64,000 nucleotides of DNA from Clostridia bacterium (GTDB lineage Bacteria; Bacillota; Clostridia; Christensenellales; Borkfalkiaceae). The notes beneath the pieces were generated by a model. That model made no database searches and was not told where the DNA came from. It was given only the letters and a program-made list of their open reading frames with translations. The stretch covers positions 1 to 64,000 of the forward strand of contig CAAGAU010000040.1 in NCBI GenBank assembly GCA_900767885.1, in the 5' to 3' direction. Both the position numbers and the translations under genes were made by a program. Shown in pieces: positions 32,762 to 42,278 of the stretch. The first letter of the stretch is position 1. Each line of letters starts with the position of its first letter.

Positions 32762-35536
32762 ATGAAAAAATTATCGATAATGGTTTTGGCTGCGGTTTTC
32801 GCAATCTCTATGACCGCGTTCGTTTCGTGTTCGGGCGGAGGCGGCGGTTCTGCCGATACGGGCGCAAGTTCGTCCGATGCCGGCGTGAGTTCGGGTCTGA
32901 CGTCGGACACGACGCCCGATACGGGCGTGAGTTCCGGTTCGGGTTCGGCTTCCGGTTCGGCGGAAACCGCGGAAGAATCGAAAGATAAGGCGGCGGGCGA
33001 GATCGCTTCGCTTTATGGCGGAGTGCAAACGCAAAGTTTAAGTGCGGAAGAAAGATATACGCTCGATTTTGCATGCAAAATGATTTCGCTTAAAGTAGCC
33101 GCGCTCGATGGCGATTACGATACCGTAAAGGAAGGCGCGGACGCGTACGTTGAGGAATTTAAACGTATTTTAAGCGCGGTAACGCTAAAAGCAACCACCG
33201 TCGCGGCAACGACTGAAAAAGTCAAAGCGGAGTTGGATTCGCTTTATAACTGTGCGGTTTACTTTTTCGATAATACGCCAGACATGCAAAAATATAAGGC
33301 GGAGGCAACCCGAATTTACGACGAACTTAAAGTCCGATTATCTTCGGCGACTATAACCGTGGGCGAGGCAAAGGCCGTTATTTCGGAATTTGTCGCGGGG
33401 ACTTATAGTTATTTAAAGGTTGCGGTTTCCGCCGCTGTCGAAGACGTAAAAGCGATAGCGGTAAACGAGGTCGAGTCGCTGATTGCAAAAGCGATTGCTT
33501 ACGTGCCTTACGAAGAAGTGCAGACCCGCCTGACCGGGTATTTAAACGAGATAAAGAAAGCGATAAATTCCGCTCCGACTAAAGATGAGGCGGAGGAGCT
33601 TTTAACAAACGTCAAAGCCCGCGCAGAAGAAAAAATCACACAGATTTATCGCGAGAAAGTCGAAGAGTTAAGGACTGCCGTCGGGCAAAAACTCAATGCG
33701 CTTAAAAACGAGGCTCTCGGATACGTAAAAGACGAGCAACTTAAAAACGATCTGGACGAATATTTAAGCGGCGCGATTGAAAAAACGTTAAAAATCGAGG
33801 ATATAAAAACCGCGGAAAGCGCGCTTGACGAAATAGTCGTCGATACGCAAAAGTTTATACGGGAGCAGTATGCCAAACAGGTGGAAAAATTAAAGGCGGC
33901 GGCTAAAAATAAACTCGACGCGGCTTTTAATTCCGCAGTCGGCAAGGTCGAAAGCGAAGATATAAGAAAGAGGCTTACCGAGGCTTATGATACGGCAACG
34001 GGCGAGTTGCTTAAAATAAGCGACGTAAAAACCGCTCAGAGCGCGCTTAATGCGATTTTAGACGAGTTTGAAAAGGCCTCCGTCGATATTTTAAAAACCG
34101 TCGTTAAGGAGATCGCTCAAAAATATCAGGCTAAAATAACCGCCGTATACGAAAACGCCGTAAAACCGCTTTCGCAGGTTTCTAAAAACGCGCTGAAAAG
34201 CCTTTACGACGAAACGACGGCCGAATTGGCAAAAGCCGAAACCGTTGACGACGTCGTTGCGGCGGCGGATAGTTTTAAAGAGAGAGCGAAGGGATACGTT
34301 ATTGAGGCGATAGACGCGGTTGTCGCAAAGCTCGGCGAAGTTCCTCAGCCGTGGTCGTTTTTGCCGAAGAGTTTCGAGCCGAAGAATTTCGTTGTAAAAG
34401 CGGAAAATATACCTGCTTACGCCGACTTTACCCCGGTGAAAGAGATACCGCAAAATTACGTGGGTAAACAACTTAACGTGGTTTACGGACTGCTGAATAA
34501 AACCTCGGTCGCTCTCTCGTACGTCAACAAGGTTTACGCTGCGCTAGGCACGGCTGGGACGGTCTATAACACGATTTTCGATAATTCCGACGGGCAGAAT
34601 TTAACGCTTGAGGCGGGCGGTTTTACGTTGAGTATCAAACTCGATAATACCTGTTATGAAGTTTCGGCTCGGATTGCGACCGTTAAAATACTCGTGTTTG
34701 CGGATTTGAACAACAGCAGTTACGGCGCGAAAATCGATCTTACGGAAGACCTTGCCGTAAAATACGACGTAACCGCAAGCAAATTCACCGTGGCGATGAA
34801 TATGCTTAACGTTATGGCTACGCAAATTGTTTTTGAAAAAGACAACGGCGTTACTACGGGTTATGTTTACAATACCGTTGTTGCAAAAGAGAAGGAATTG
34901 ACTTCTACGAGCGCGCTTATAACCGTAAAGGACGGCTATACGACGATAGTCGGCAATAAGGGCGATTTTATTCCGACGAGCGGAGGGATAAATTGCGAAG
35001 TGTACGAAAATTCCACGGGAAAATTCGTCGGCAGCGAAGTTTACGAAAATATGAGCAAAGATGACGAAAAACCTAAATTTTACGATACGCTCTGGTATAA
35101 TTTAAGGGATATAGCGGGTATAAATTCCGTAAAAAAGACGGATAAGCAAAACGGGCTTAACCCAGATACGATTTATATCAATTCGTCCGAAGATACCATT
35201 CATACCAAAATCGTTTCCATAACCGATTTGTCGCGCAGATTCGATATAGAATTCAAGAGTGTTTACGCTTATACTTATAACGAGCAGACCGCAGAATACG
35301 AACAAGTCGTGTTTGAAGTTCCGATGTTGTTTATACAGGAAAAATACGCCGCGGATTTTGCAAAAGATTTTGAAAAAGCAAACGGCAAGTCGGTAAGCGA
35401 CGGCAGCATAAGCATAAGCGTTTCCGCCGAGGCGAAAGAGGCTGTAAATTACGGATACAAAACGCTCGTCGAAAGTTATAAGGCGATTAAAGACAAAGTA
35501 ACCTATCAGAGCATAATCGATTATTGCAAACGGTAG
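32762..35536 (+). CDS. large helical-repeat lipoprotein of unknown function
   Basis: The 924-residue product has a signal peptide and lipobox (TAFVSCSGG), then a low-complexity Gly/Ser/Asp/Thr linker with repeated DTG[AV]SS units. Residues ~90-530 are strongly helical, with about four related segments of ~75 residues, such as AIAYVPYEEVQTRLTGYL, ALGYVKDEQLKNDLDEYL and AVGKVESEDIRKRLTEAY, each followed by a KT[AD]xSAL-type helix. Residues ~530-924 look beta-rich (QNLTLEAGGFTLSIKLDN) and match no family I recognise. The in-frame upstream TTG at 32720 is rejected because AAAGGAG precedes the ATG at 32762 and the signal peptide starts there. Likely surface-exposed; adhesion or cell-wall roles are guesses. 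Confidence 0.6.
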   Translation: MKKLSIMVLAAVFAISMTAFVSCSGGGGGSADTGASSSDAGVSSGLTSDTTPDTGVSSGSGSASGSAETAEESKDKAAGEIASLYGGVQTQSLSAEERYTLDFACKMISLKVAALDGDYDTVKEGADAYVEEFKRILSAVTLKATTVAATTEKVKAELDSLYNCAVYFFDNTPDMQKYKAEATRIYDELKVRLSSATITVGEAKAVISEFVAGTYSYLKVAVSAAVEDVKAIAVNEVESLIAKAIAYVPYEEVQTRLTGYLNEIKKAINSAPTKDEAEELLTNVKARAEEKITQIYREKVEELRTAVGQKLNALKNEALGYVKDEQLKNDLDEYLSGAIEKTLKIEDIKTAESALDEIVVDTQKFIREQYAKQVEKLKAAAKNKLDAAFNSAVGKVESEDIRKRLTEAYDTATGELLKISDVKTAQSALNAILDEFEKASVDILKTVVKEIAQKYQAKITAVYENAVKPLSQVSKNALKSLYDETTAELAKAETVDDVVAAADSFKERAKGYVIEAIDAVVAKLGEVPQPWSFLPKSFEPKNFVVKAENIPAYADFTPVKEIPQNYVGKQLNVVYGLLNKTSVALSYVNKVYAALGTAGTVYNTIFDNSDGQNLTLEAGGFTLSIKLDNTCYEVSARIATVKILVFADLNNSSYGAKIDLTEDLAVKYDVTASKFTVAMNMLNVMATQIVFEKDNGVTTGYVYNTVVAKEKELTSTSALITVKDGYTTIVGNKGDFIPTSGGINCEVYENSTGKFVGSEVYENMSKDDEKPKFYDTLWYNLRDIAGINSVKKTDKQNGLNPDTIYINSSEDTIHTKIVSITDLSRRFDIEFKSVYAYTYNEQTAEYEQVVFEVPMLFIQEKYAADFAKDFEKANGKSVSDGSISISVSAEAKEAVNYGYKTLVESYKAIKDKVTYQSIIDYCKR

Positions 35537-35550
35537 AAACTCTTTGATGG

Positions 35551-35593
35551 TTTTACCCCCTATCGTCGGCGTTGCCGACGATAGGGGGTAAAA
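35551..35593. terminator. bidirectional terminator, 20-bp perfect stem
   Basis: 35551-35570 pairs perfectly with 35574-35593 around the loop GTT; the stem begins with TTTT and ends with AAAA, so it works in both directions. It separates the helical lipoprotein from the convergent murG. Confidence 0.92.
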
Positions 35594-35601
35594 GCGCGTG
35601 G

Positions 35602-36675
35602 TTAAGTGCCGCGGGTGAGTTTGTCTATTTCGTCGGCGATTTTCCGCACGGGGTTTTTTATCGCGCATTTGCCGCAGGCAATGCGCAACGTCCCGGAATA
35701 TTTATCCGTGTTTTTTATCGCGCTTAAAAACGATTGCTCGGTTAAATTCTCCTCGTATAGCACGTTTATCGCGCTTCTTTTAAGATAATAATTCGCGTTG
35801 TCGATCTGATCGCCGCGCGAATTTTTTTTGGGCAGAGGTATGCAGAGCGCGGGCTTTTTAAGCGCGACTATCTCCGATAAAGCGTTTGCGCCGCCGCGCG
35901 TTACGCATATATCCGCCAACGCGTATGCCTTAGCCATATCCGTAATATAGTCGGTTTCAAAGTAGCCGTCTTTTTTAATTCCGCTATTTTTTCCATTCCC
36001 CGAGGCGTGTAGCACGAAATAGTTTTTTAACAGTTCGTCAAGCGTTTTGCGCGTAATATCGTTTATCGCGCCCGCGCCCTGACTGCCGCCTGTTATAAGC
36101 AAGACTTTTTTGTCGCCGTTAAAACCGTATTCCTGTTTCGCCTGCGCAACGTTTACGCGCGCAAACAACTCTTTTCTCAGCGGACTGCCGGTAAAAACCG
36201 CGCGCGGATAATTTTCCGCGGTGGTTTTAAAGCCCGTTAAAAGCACGCTTGCTTTTTTAAGCGCGATTTTGTTGGCAAGCCCCGGCGTTAAGTCGGATTC
36301 GTGCAAAGCGACGGGAATTTTAAGTTCGGCGGCGGCTAAAACCGTCGGCAGAGATACGTAGCCGCCCTTTGAAAACACCACGGCGGGTTTTATTTCTTCA
36401 AGAGCCTTGCGCGCAGCCGAAATTCCGCGTAAAAGCGTAAACGGTACGCCGAGATTTTTAAGCGTAAGCCTGCGTTCGAGTTTGGCGCACGGTACGCCGT
36501 GGTAGGTTAAGCCTTTTTCTTGCGCCAACCTTTTTTCCATGCCGTTTTCGCTGCCGATATACTCGCAGTTGTATCCGCGCCTTTTAAGTTCTTCGGCAAC
36601 CGCCAGCGCAGGTATACAGTGTCCTGCCGTTCCGCCGCCGGTCAATACCGCCGTTTTGGTAAATTTTTCGCTCAT
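35602..36675 (-). CDS. murG: MurG UDP-GlcNAc transferase
   Basis: MurG adds GlcNAc to lipid I to make lipid II at the cytoplasmic membrane face. The 357-residue protein has AVLTGGGTAGHCIPALAVAE, VVFSKGGYVSLPTVLAA, HESDLTPGLANKIA, LLITGGSQGAGAIND and VTRGGANALSEIVALKKPAL. It is an isolated murG outside any dcw cluster, next to a bidirectional terminator and divergent from glpK. No clear ribosome binding site precedes the first ATG on the minus strand. Either the dcw cluster elsewhere lacks it or a second copy exists. Confidence 0.93.
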   Translation of the reverse strand: MSEKFTKTAVLTGGGTAGHCIPALAVAEELKRRGYNCEYIGSENGMEKRLAQEKGLTYHGVPCAKLERRLTLKNLGVPFTLLRGISAARKALEEIKPAVVFSKGGYVSLPTVLAAAELKIPVALHESDLTPGLANKIALKKASVLLTGFKTTAENYPRAVFTGSPLRKELFARVNVAQAKQEYGFNGDKKVLLITGGSQGAGAINDITRKTLDELLKNYFVLHASGNGKNSGIKKDGYFETDYITDMAKAYALADICVTRGGANALSEIVALKKPALCIPLPKKNSRGDQIDNANYYLKRSAINVLYEENLTEQSFLSAIKNTDKYSGTLRIACGKCAIKNPVRKIADEIDKLTRGT

Positions 36676-36729
36676 AGTATATATTATGACTTAAAATCGT
36701 AAAATTTAACGGAAAATTCGCTTTATCGC

Positions 36730-36758
36730 TTGAAAATATCGCGATTTTATAGTAAAAT
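36730..36758 (+). promoter_or_regulatory. sigma-A promoter of glpK operon
   Basis: TTGAAA (36730-36735), 17-bp spacer, TAAAAT (36753-36758), with GAGGGTG before the start codon of glpK. Confidence 0.75.
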
Positions 36759-36777
36759 AAATCCGAGGGTGAAGTAA

Positions 36778-38241
36778 ATGCGTTATATTGCGGCTTTGGA
36801 CGAGGGAACGACGGCTACGCGCGCCGTGCTTTTCGATTTGCAGTCCGAAAAAATTGTAAAGAGCGTAAGTGCGGAAATAAAGCAGTATTATCCGCAGCCT
36901 TCTTTTGTGGAAGAAGACGCGGAAGAGATTTATTTTAAAACGCGCGAAGTTTTAGACGAAATTTTAGACTACGCCGACGGCGACGTCGCGGGCGTGGGCG
37001 TTACCAACCAGCGCGAAACGGTGGTGGCGTGGGACGCAAAAAGCGGAAGACCGCTCTGTAACGCCATAGTTTGGCAGTGCAGGCGCACGGCGGATTTTAT
37101 GGCTTCGCTCGATAAAAATACGGTTGAAACCATAAGAAAAAAGACGGGACTTTTACCCGACGCGTATTTTTCGGCGAGTAAAATCAAATGGCTTATAGAT
37201 AACGTGCCGCAGATTAAAACCAAACTCGAAAAAGGCGAGGTTTGTTTCGGCACTATAGACAGTTACCTTATTTACAGGTTTACCGACGGAAAGTCGTTCG
37301 TAACCGACGCTACGAACGCCTCCCGAACGATGTTGTTTAATATCAACACGCTTAAGTGGGACGAAGAATTGCTTGAAATTTTCGGCGTGCCGAAAAGCGC
37401 GTTGCCGACCGTAGTGCCGAGCGATTGCGTTGCGGGCGAAACAGAGTATAAAGGCAAAAAAATTCCGATTTGCGGAATAGCGGGCGATCAGCAAGCCGCC
37501 GTGGTGGGGCAATGCTGTTTTAATAAGGGCGAATGTAAAGCGACTTACGGCACGGGGTTGTTTATGCTGTGCAATACCGGCGAAAAGCCCGTTTTTTCGC
37601 AAAAAGGTTTACTTACCACAATCGCGTACAAGTTAGGCGATAGAACGGTTTACGCATTAGAAGGCAGCGTTTTCAACGCGGGCAGCACTGTTCAGTGGCT
37701 GCGCGACGGGCTTGAATTTTTCCGTCGCAGCGAGGAATGCGAAAGCCTTGCCGTTTCGGTAAAAGACAACGGCGGAGTATATCTCGTCCCCGCGTTTACG
37801 GGACTTGGCGCGCCGCACTGGTCGTCGGACGCGCGCGGAATGATTTGCGGACTTACGCGCGGCGCGGGCAAGGCTCATATAACCAGAGCCGCGCTCGAAT
37901 CCATCGCTTATTCCGCCAAAGATTTAGCCGAGGTTATGCGCGGCGAAAACGGAGAAATTTCGGTTTTGCGCGTGGACGGCGGCGCGTCGGCGAATAATTT
38001 TCTGATGCAGTTTCAGGCAGACGTTCTCGGCGAAAAAGTGGATAAACCCTGTGAAAAAGAAAGTACCGCCCTCGGCGCGGTTTACCTTTGCGCGCTGGGA
38101 TTGAAAATTCTTTCTTTCGATAAAGTAGCAAAGATGAGAAAGACCGAAAAAATTTATTTTCCGCAAAAAGACGGAGAAGTATATAAAAAATATTACGACG
38201 AATGGCTTAAAGCCGTAGAGAGGTGCGTTTATGGAAAATAA
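36778..38241 (+). CDS. glpK: glycerol kinase
   Basis: The enzyme phosphorylates glycerol to glycerol-3-phosphate. The 487-residue FGGY-family protein has AALDEGTTATRAVLFD, VTNQRETVVAWDAKSGRPLC, ATNASRTMLFNINTLKWDEE, CGIAGDQQAAVVGQ, YGTGLFMLCNTG and LRVDGGASANNFLMQFQADV. Its last 11 bases overlap the next gene. No glpF or glpD neighbour is present; instead a lipase-like enzyme follows, so glycerol may come from acylglycerols. Confidence 0.93.
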   Translation: MRYIAALDEGTTATRAVLFDLQSEKIVKSVSAEIKQYYPQPSFVEEDAEEIYFKTREVLDEILDYADGDVAGVGVTNQRETVVAWDAKSGRPLCNAIVWQCRRTADFMASLDKNTVETIRKKTGLLPDAYFSASKIKWLIDNVPQIKTKLEKGEVCFGTIDSYLIYRFTDGKSFVTDATNASRTMLFNINTLKWDEELLEIFGVPKSALPTVVPSDCVAGETEYKGKKIPICGIAGDQQAAVVGQCCFNKGECKATYGTGLFMLCNTGEKPVFSQKGLLTTIAYKLGDRTVYALEGSVFNAGSTVQWLRDGLEFFRRSEECESLAVSVKDNGGVYLVPAFTGLGAPHWSSDARGMICGLTRGAGKAHITRAALESIAYSAKDLAEVMRGENGEISVLRVDGGASANNFLMQFQADVLGEKVDKPCEKESTALGAVYLCALGLKILSFDKVAKMRKTEKIYFPQKDGEVYKKYYDEWLKAVERCVYGK

Positions 38242-39142
38242 CAAGAAAACTTTTGAGGCGTTTGACGGCAAGGTTATATGTTACCGCGACTGGGTGCCGG
38301 AAAAACCCAAGGCGATAATTCAGGTTGTGCACGGCATGGCGGAATCGAGCGACAGATACGAAATTTTCGGCGAGTATATGAAGGAACGCGGATTTATCGT
38401 CGTTGCGGACGATCACCGCGGACACGGCGAAACCGATCCCGATCGCCGCGGCTATTGCGACGGCGATATGTTCAACGACACTATAAAGGACGTAGCCTCG
38501 CTGCAACTTGCCTATCGCGACAAATACCCCGAGTTGCCTTACTTTATATTCGGGCATAGTTACGGTTCGTTTTTAACGCAGGCGTATATCGAGCGTTACG
38601 GCGATTCTTTAAGCGGCGTTATTATAGGCGGCAGTGCATATTTAAACGACGCGTCGGTATTTTTCGGGCGCATAGTGGCAAAAATTAACTGTTTGCTCGG
38701 CAGGGCGGACAGACCCGCAAACTTTATAAAAAAACTTTCGTTCGACGCGTTTAATAAAAAATATTCCGACGGGACGACCTTTATTTCGCAGCTAAAGGAC
38801 GAGTGCGATCGTTACGCCGTTTCGCCCGACTGTAATTTTACGCTGTCTTACGGGTTTTATAAGAGTTTCTTTACCGCGCTGCCCAAGATTTATAAGGCTA
38901 AAAATTATTCCGCTATACCCAAGGATTTGCCGATAATGCTCGTTGCTGGCGACGGCGATCCCGTCGGCGGTTACGGCAAACTCGTTGAAAAACTCTACGA
39001 TTTTTATCTTAACAAAGTCGGCCTTAAAAGCGTAAAAAAGGTTGTTTACGAAAAAGTACGCCACGAGTATTTAAACGATACTTCGCGTGAGAGCGTTTTA
39101 GCCGAAATGGCCGATTTTTGCGAAGGTTTATGCAAAAACTGA
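38231..39142 (+). CDS. alpha/beta hydrolase, monoacylglycerol lipase-like
   Basis: The 303-residue cytoplasmic hydrolase belongs to the serine aminopeptidase/lysophospholipase group. It shows VVHGMAESSDRYEIFGEYM, the DHRGHGETD motif, the nucleophile elbow FIFGHSYGSF (Ser near residue 112) and the C-terminal VRHEYLNDTSRE with the catalytic His. Overlap with glpK suggests it frees glycerol from monoacylglycerol or lysophospholipid for phosphorylation; a lysophospholipase is the alternative. Its C-terminal 13 bases overlap the next gene. Confidence 0.85.
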   Translation: MENNKKTFEAFDGKVICYRDWVPEKPKAIIQVVHGMAESSDRYEIFGEYMKERGFIVVADDHRGHGETDPDRRGYCDGDMFNDTIKDVASLQLAYRDKYPELPYFIFGHSYGSFLTQAYIERYGDSLSGVIIGGSAYLNDASVFFGRIVAKINCLLGRADRPANFIKKLSFDAFNKKYSDGTTFISQLKDECDRYAVSPDCNFTLSYGFYKSFFTALPKIYKAKNYSAIPKDLPIMLVAGDGDPVGGYGKLVEKLYDFYLNKVGLKSVKKVVYEKVRHEYLNDTSRESVLAEMADFCEGLCKN

Positions 39143-40458
39143 AACTTTCCCGAGGGGCGGAATTTATAATAAACCGTCTTACGGAAAACGGGTTTAAGGC
39201 TTATGCCGTAGGCGGTTGCGTGCGCGATTTGCTGCGCGGCAAAAACCCCGACGACTACGATATAACTTCGTCCGCCCGCCCTGAGCAAACGCTTGCCGTT
39301 TTTAAAGATTTACCCGTTTTTACCACGGGTTTAAAACACGGCACGGTTACGGTGGTGTACGAAAAAGAAAACTTTGAGGTAACCACCTTTCGTCGCGACG
39401 GAGATTATTCGGACGGCAGGCGACCCGACGAGGTCAGTTTTTCGTGCGATATTAAGGAAGATTTATCCCGCCGCGATTTTACCGTGAACGCGGCGGCGTA
39501 TAATTATACGGACGGGCTTATTGACCCGTTCGGCGCGCAATCCGATATAAAAAACGGTATTTTGCGGTGCGTCGGCGACCCGACAAAGAGGTTTGCGGAA
39601 GATTCGCTGCGTATTTTAAGATTGGTTCGTTTTTGTTCGACGCTCGGCTTTGCCGCGGCGGCGGAAACCGCCGCCGCGGCTGAAAAACTTCGCGGCGGAC
39701 TTAAAAGGGTTTCGGGCGAACGGATATTTACCGAACTTACCAAAACTATAAACGGCGCAAACGCGACCTGCGCCTTAATGCAGTTTAAGGATATAATTTT
39801 CGAGGTTCTGCCAGAACTTACCCCTTGCGATAATTTCGGTCAGAAATCGCCTTGGCACGCGTATACCGTCTACGAGCATATAGCGCGCTCGGTCGGCGCG
39901 GCCGACGGAGACGAGGCGATAAAATGGTGTATGCTTTTGCACGATTGCGGTAAACCCGAGTGTTTTACCCAAAAAGACGGAGTGGGGCATTTTTACGGAC
40001 ACGCGGCTGTTTCGGCAAAAAAAGCGCAAGCCGTGTTTGCAAGATTGAAATTTTCTTCCGCGCTTAAAAAACGCGCGTTGTTTTTAATCGAAAACCACGA
40101 TTACAGGATAAACCCCGACGAAAAATCGGTTAAAAAAGTTTTGTCAAAGTGGGGTTATAGCGCGTTTTACGATATATTAAAGGTGAGGTATGCCGATAAT
40201 TTCGCGCAAGGAACGTCTTTTTCGGAGCGCGAACGGAGCGTAACGGACGAACTTAAACTGATAGCCGACTGCGTGAAGGCGCGCGGCGACTGCGTAACCC
40301 TTAAAGACCTTGCTGTAAACGGCTCGGACGTAATCGCCATGGGTGCAAAGCCCGAAGAAGTCGGCAAAATTTTAAATAATGCTTTATCACAAGTGATAAG
40401 CGGCTCTATCGAAAACGACAAACAAAAACTGTCGGAATATATTAAAAGGCTTATATGA
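39130..40458 (+). CDS. cca: CCA tRNA nucleotidyltransferase with HD domain
   Basis: The enzyme adds or repairs the CCA end of tRNA. The 442-residue protein has AYAVGGCVRDLLRGKNPDDY with the DxD metal residues, VTTFRRDGDYSDGRRPDEV, SRRDFTVNAAAYN and RFAEDSLRILRLVRFCSTL, then a C-terminal HD domain (WCMLLHDCGKPECF, GHAAVSAKKAQA). The ATG at 39130 is used because the in-frame TTG at 39118 lies further inside the lipase gene and gives no better alignment. It overlaps the lipase by 13 bases and the uvrC start by four (ATGA). Confidence 0.92.
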   Translation: MQKLKLSRGAEFIINRLTENGFKAYAVGGCVRDLLRGKNPDDYDITSSARPEQTLAVFKDLPVFTTGLKHGTVTVVYEKENFEVTTFRRDGDYSDGRRPDEVSFSCDIKEDLSRRDFTVNAAAYNYTDGLIDPFGAQSDIKNGILRCVGDPTKRFAEDSLRILRLVRFCSTLGFAAAAETAAAAEKLRGGLKRVSGERIFTELTKTINGANATCALMQFKDIIFEVLPELTPCDNFGQKSPWHAYTVYEHIARSVGAADGDEAIKWCMLLHDCGKPECFTQKDGVGHFYGHAAVSAKKAQAVFARLKFSSALKKRALFLIENHDYRINPDEKSVKKVLSKWGYSAFYDILKVRYADNFAQGTSFSERERSVTDELKLIADCVKARGDCVTLKDLAVNGSDVIAMGAKPEEVGKILNNALSQVISGSIENDKQKLSEYIKRLI

Positions 40459-42278
40459 ACGAAAATCTTGCGCTTAAAATATCGATGTTGCCCGAAAACC
40501 CCGGGGTATACGTAATGCTGGATAAATTCGGCACGGTTATTTACGTCGGTAAGGCAAAAGTATTGAAAAACAGGGTAAAACAGTATTTTTACTCTAATAA
40601 AAAGCCCGAAAAAGTAGCGGCGATGGTCGCTAACATAGCCGATTTTTATTATATAATAACCACTTCCGAAATAGACGCGCTTTCGCTCGAAAACAACCTT
40701 ATAAAAAAGTACAAGCCGCACTACAACATACTTTTAAAGGACGATAAAACTTATCCGTATATAAAAGTAAATTTAAAAGAACCTTTCCCCGCGTTTTCGG
40801 TTACGCGCAAAATTAAAAGGGACAAGGCTAAATATTTCGGCCCGTTTATGGGCGGCGTGAGCGCTAAAGATACGCTCGAAATAATAAATCTCGCGTTTAC
40901 CGTGCGCACCTGCTCGGTAAAAATCGACCCCGAAAAGCCGCATAAGGAATGTCTTAACTATCACCTTAAAAAGTGCCTTGCGCCGTGCGCGGGCAAAGTG
41001 AGCGAAAAAGAGTACGACGAGCGCGTTAAAGATGCGATAGACTTTTTGTCGGGCAGCGACGAGAGCGTGGAGAAAATTCTTACCGAAAAAATGCGTAAGT
41101 TTTCCGAATTAGAGGAGTTCGAACTGGCTATGTCCTATCGCGACAAACTCAAAATGCTCGAAAAAATCAAGTTGAAACGCATAACCGCTTTGAACAGATT
41201 TGTCGATATGGATATAATCGGTACTGCCACAAACGGTATTTACAGCAGCGCGAACGTGTTGTTTATTCGCGGCGGAAGAATGCAGGGCGGCAAAAATTTC
41301 GCCCTCGAGGATGCTTCCGAAAGCGGCGGCGAACGCATACGCGGATTTATTTCGGGGTATTATTCCACGGGTGCGGAGATGCCCGACGAAATTCTGATAA
41401 GCGAGGAATTCGACGATATAAAGGCGACGGAAGATTACCTTTTGGCCGCTTACGGCAAGTCGGTTAAAATTTATGCGCCGCAAAAAGGCGTAAAAAAACA
41501 ACTCACCGATATGGCTAAAAAGAACGCCGAAGATTACCTTGAAAAAGAGATTGACAAGATAAAACACAAGGACGATATGACCGTGGTCGCGTGCAAACGG
41601 CTTAAACAGATTTTGTCGCTTAAACGCTACCCCAGGCGTATGGAATGTTACGATATTTCGCATATAAGCGGCGTTGATAAGGTCGGCTCGATGGTGGTGT
41701 TTATCGACGGCGAACCCGATAAATCGTCTTATAGGCGGTTTAAAATAAAAACCGTAGAGGGCAACAACGACTTTGCCTGTTTAAAAGAAGTGTTAAAACG
41801 CCGCCTTGAAAAACTCGGCGGCGACGAAGAAGAAAAATTCCCTCGCCCGGATCTTATCATAATCGACGGCGGTAAAGGGCAGCTTTCGAGCGTAAAGGCG
41901 GTTTTCGACGAAATGGGTTGCGATATAGACCTTATTTCGCTTGCCAAACGCGAAGAGGAGATATATACTGTATACGATAACGAGCCGATTGTTTTGTCGC
42001 ACAGGGATTATTGCCTTAAAACTTTGCAGCGGATCCGCGACGAGGCGCACAGATTTGCCATAACCTATCACAGAGCCACGCATTTAAAACATAACCTTTT
42101 ATCGGAGTTATCCCGTATAGAGGGAGTGGGCGCGGTTAAGCGCAAGGCGTTAATGGATAAATTCGGCACTGTCGAAAACATAAAAAGAGCGAGCGAAGAG
42201 GAACTTTCCGAAGTTGCCGGTATAGGCCCGACGCTTGCGCGAACAATAAAGGAGCAAATGAATAAAGATGAAGAATAA
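40455..42278 (+). CDS. uvrC: UvrC excinuclease subunit
   Basis: The nuclease subunit of nucleotide excision repair. The 607-residue protein has the GIY-YIG domain (NPGVYVMLDKFGTVIYVGKA), a UVR motif around residues 205-235 (FSELEEFELAMSYRDKLKML), the UvrC RNase-H-like region (CYDISHISGVDKVGSMVVF; LIIIDGGKGQLSS), and a C-terminal helix-hairpin-helix pair (IEGVGAVKRKALMDKFG; VAGIGPTLARTIKEQM). Start and stop overlap its neighbours, so this is one compact operon. Length and motifs are normal. Confidence 0.96.
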   Translation: MNENLALKISMLPENPGVYVMLDKFGTVIYVGKAKVLKNRVKQYFYSNKKPEKVAAMVANIADFYYIITTSEIDALSLENNLIKKYKPHYNILLKDDKTYPYIKVNLKEPFPAFSVTRKIKRDKAKYFGPFMGGVSAKDTLEIINLAFTVRTCSVKIDPEKPHKECLNYHLKKCLAPCAGKVSEKEYDERVKDAIDFLSGSDESVEKILTEKMRKFSELEEFELAMSYRDKLKMLEKIKLKRITALNRFVDMDIIGTATNGIYSSANVLFIRGGRMQGGKNFALEDASESGGERIRGFISGYYSTGAEMPDEILISEEFDDIKATEDYLLAAYGKSVKIYAPQKGVKKQLTDMAKKNAEDYLEKEIDKIKHKDDMTVVACKRLKQILSLKRYPRRMECYDISHISGVDKVGSMVVFIDGEPDKSSYRRFKIKTVEGNNDFACLKEVLKRRLEKLGGDEEEKFPRPDLIIIDGGKGQLSSVKAVFDEMGCDIDLISLAKREEEIYTVYDNEPIVLSHRDYCLKTLQRIRDEAHRFAITYHRATHLKHNLLSELSRIEGVGAVKRKALMDKFGTVENIKRASEEELSEVAGIGPTLARTIKEQMNKDEE

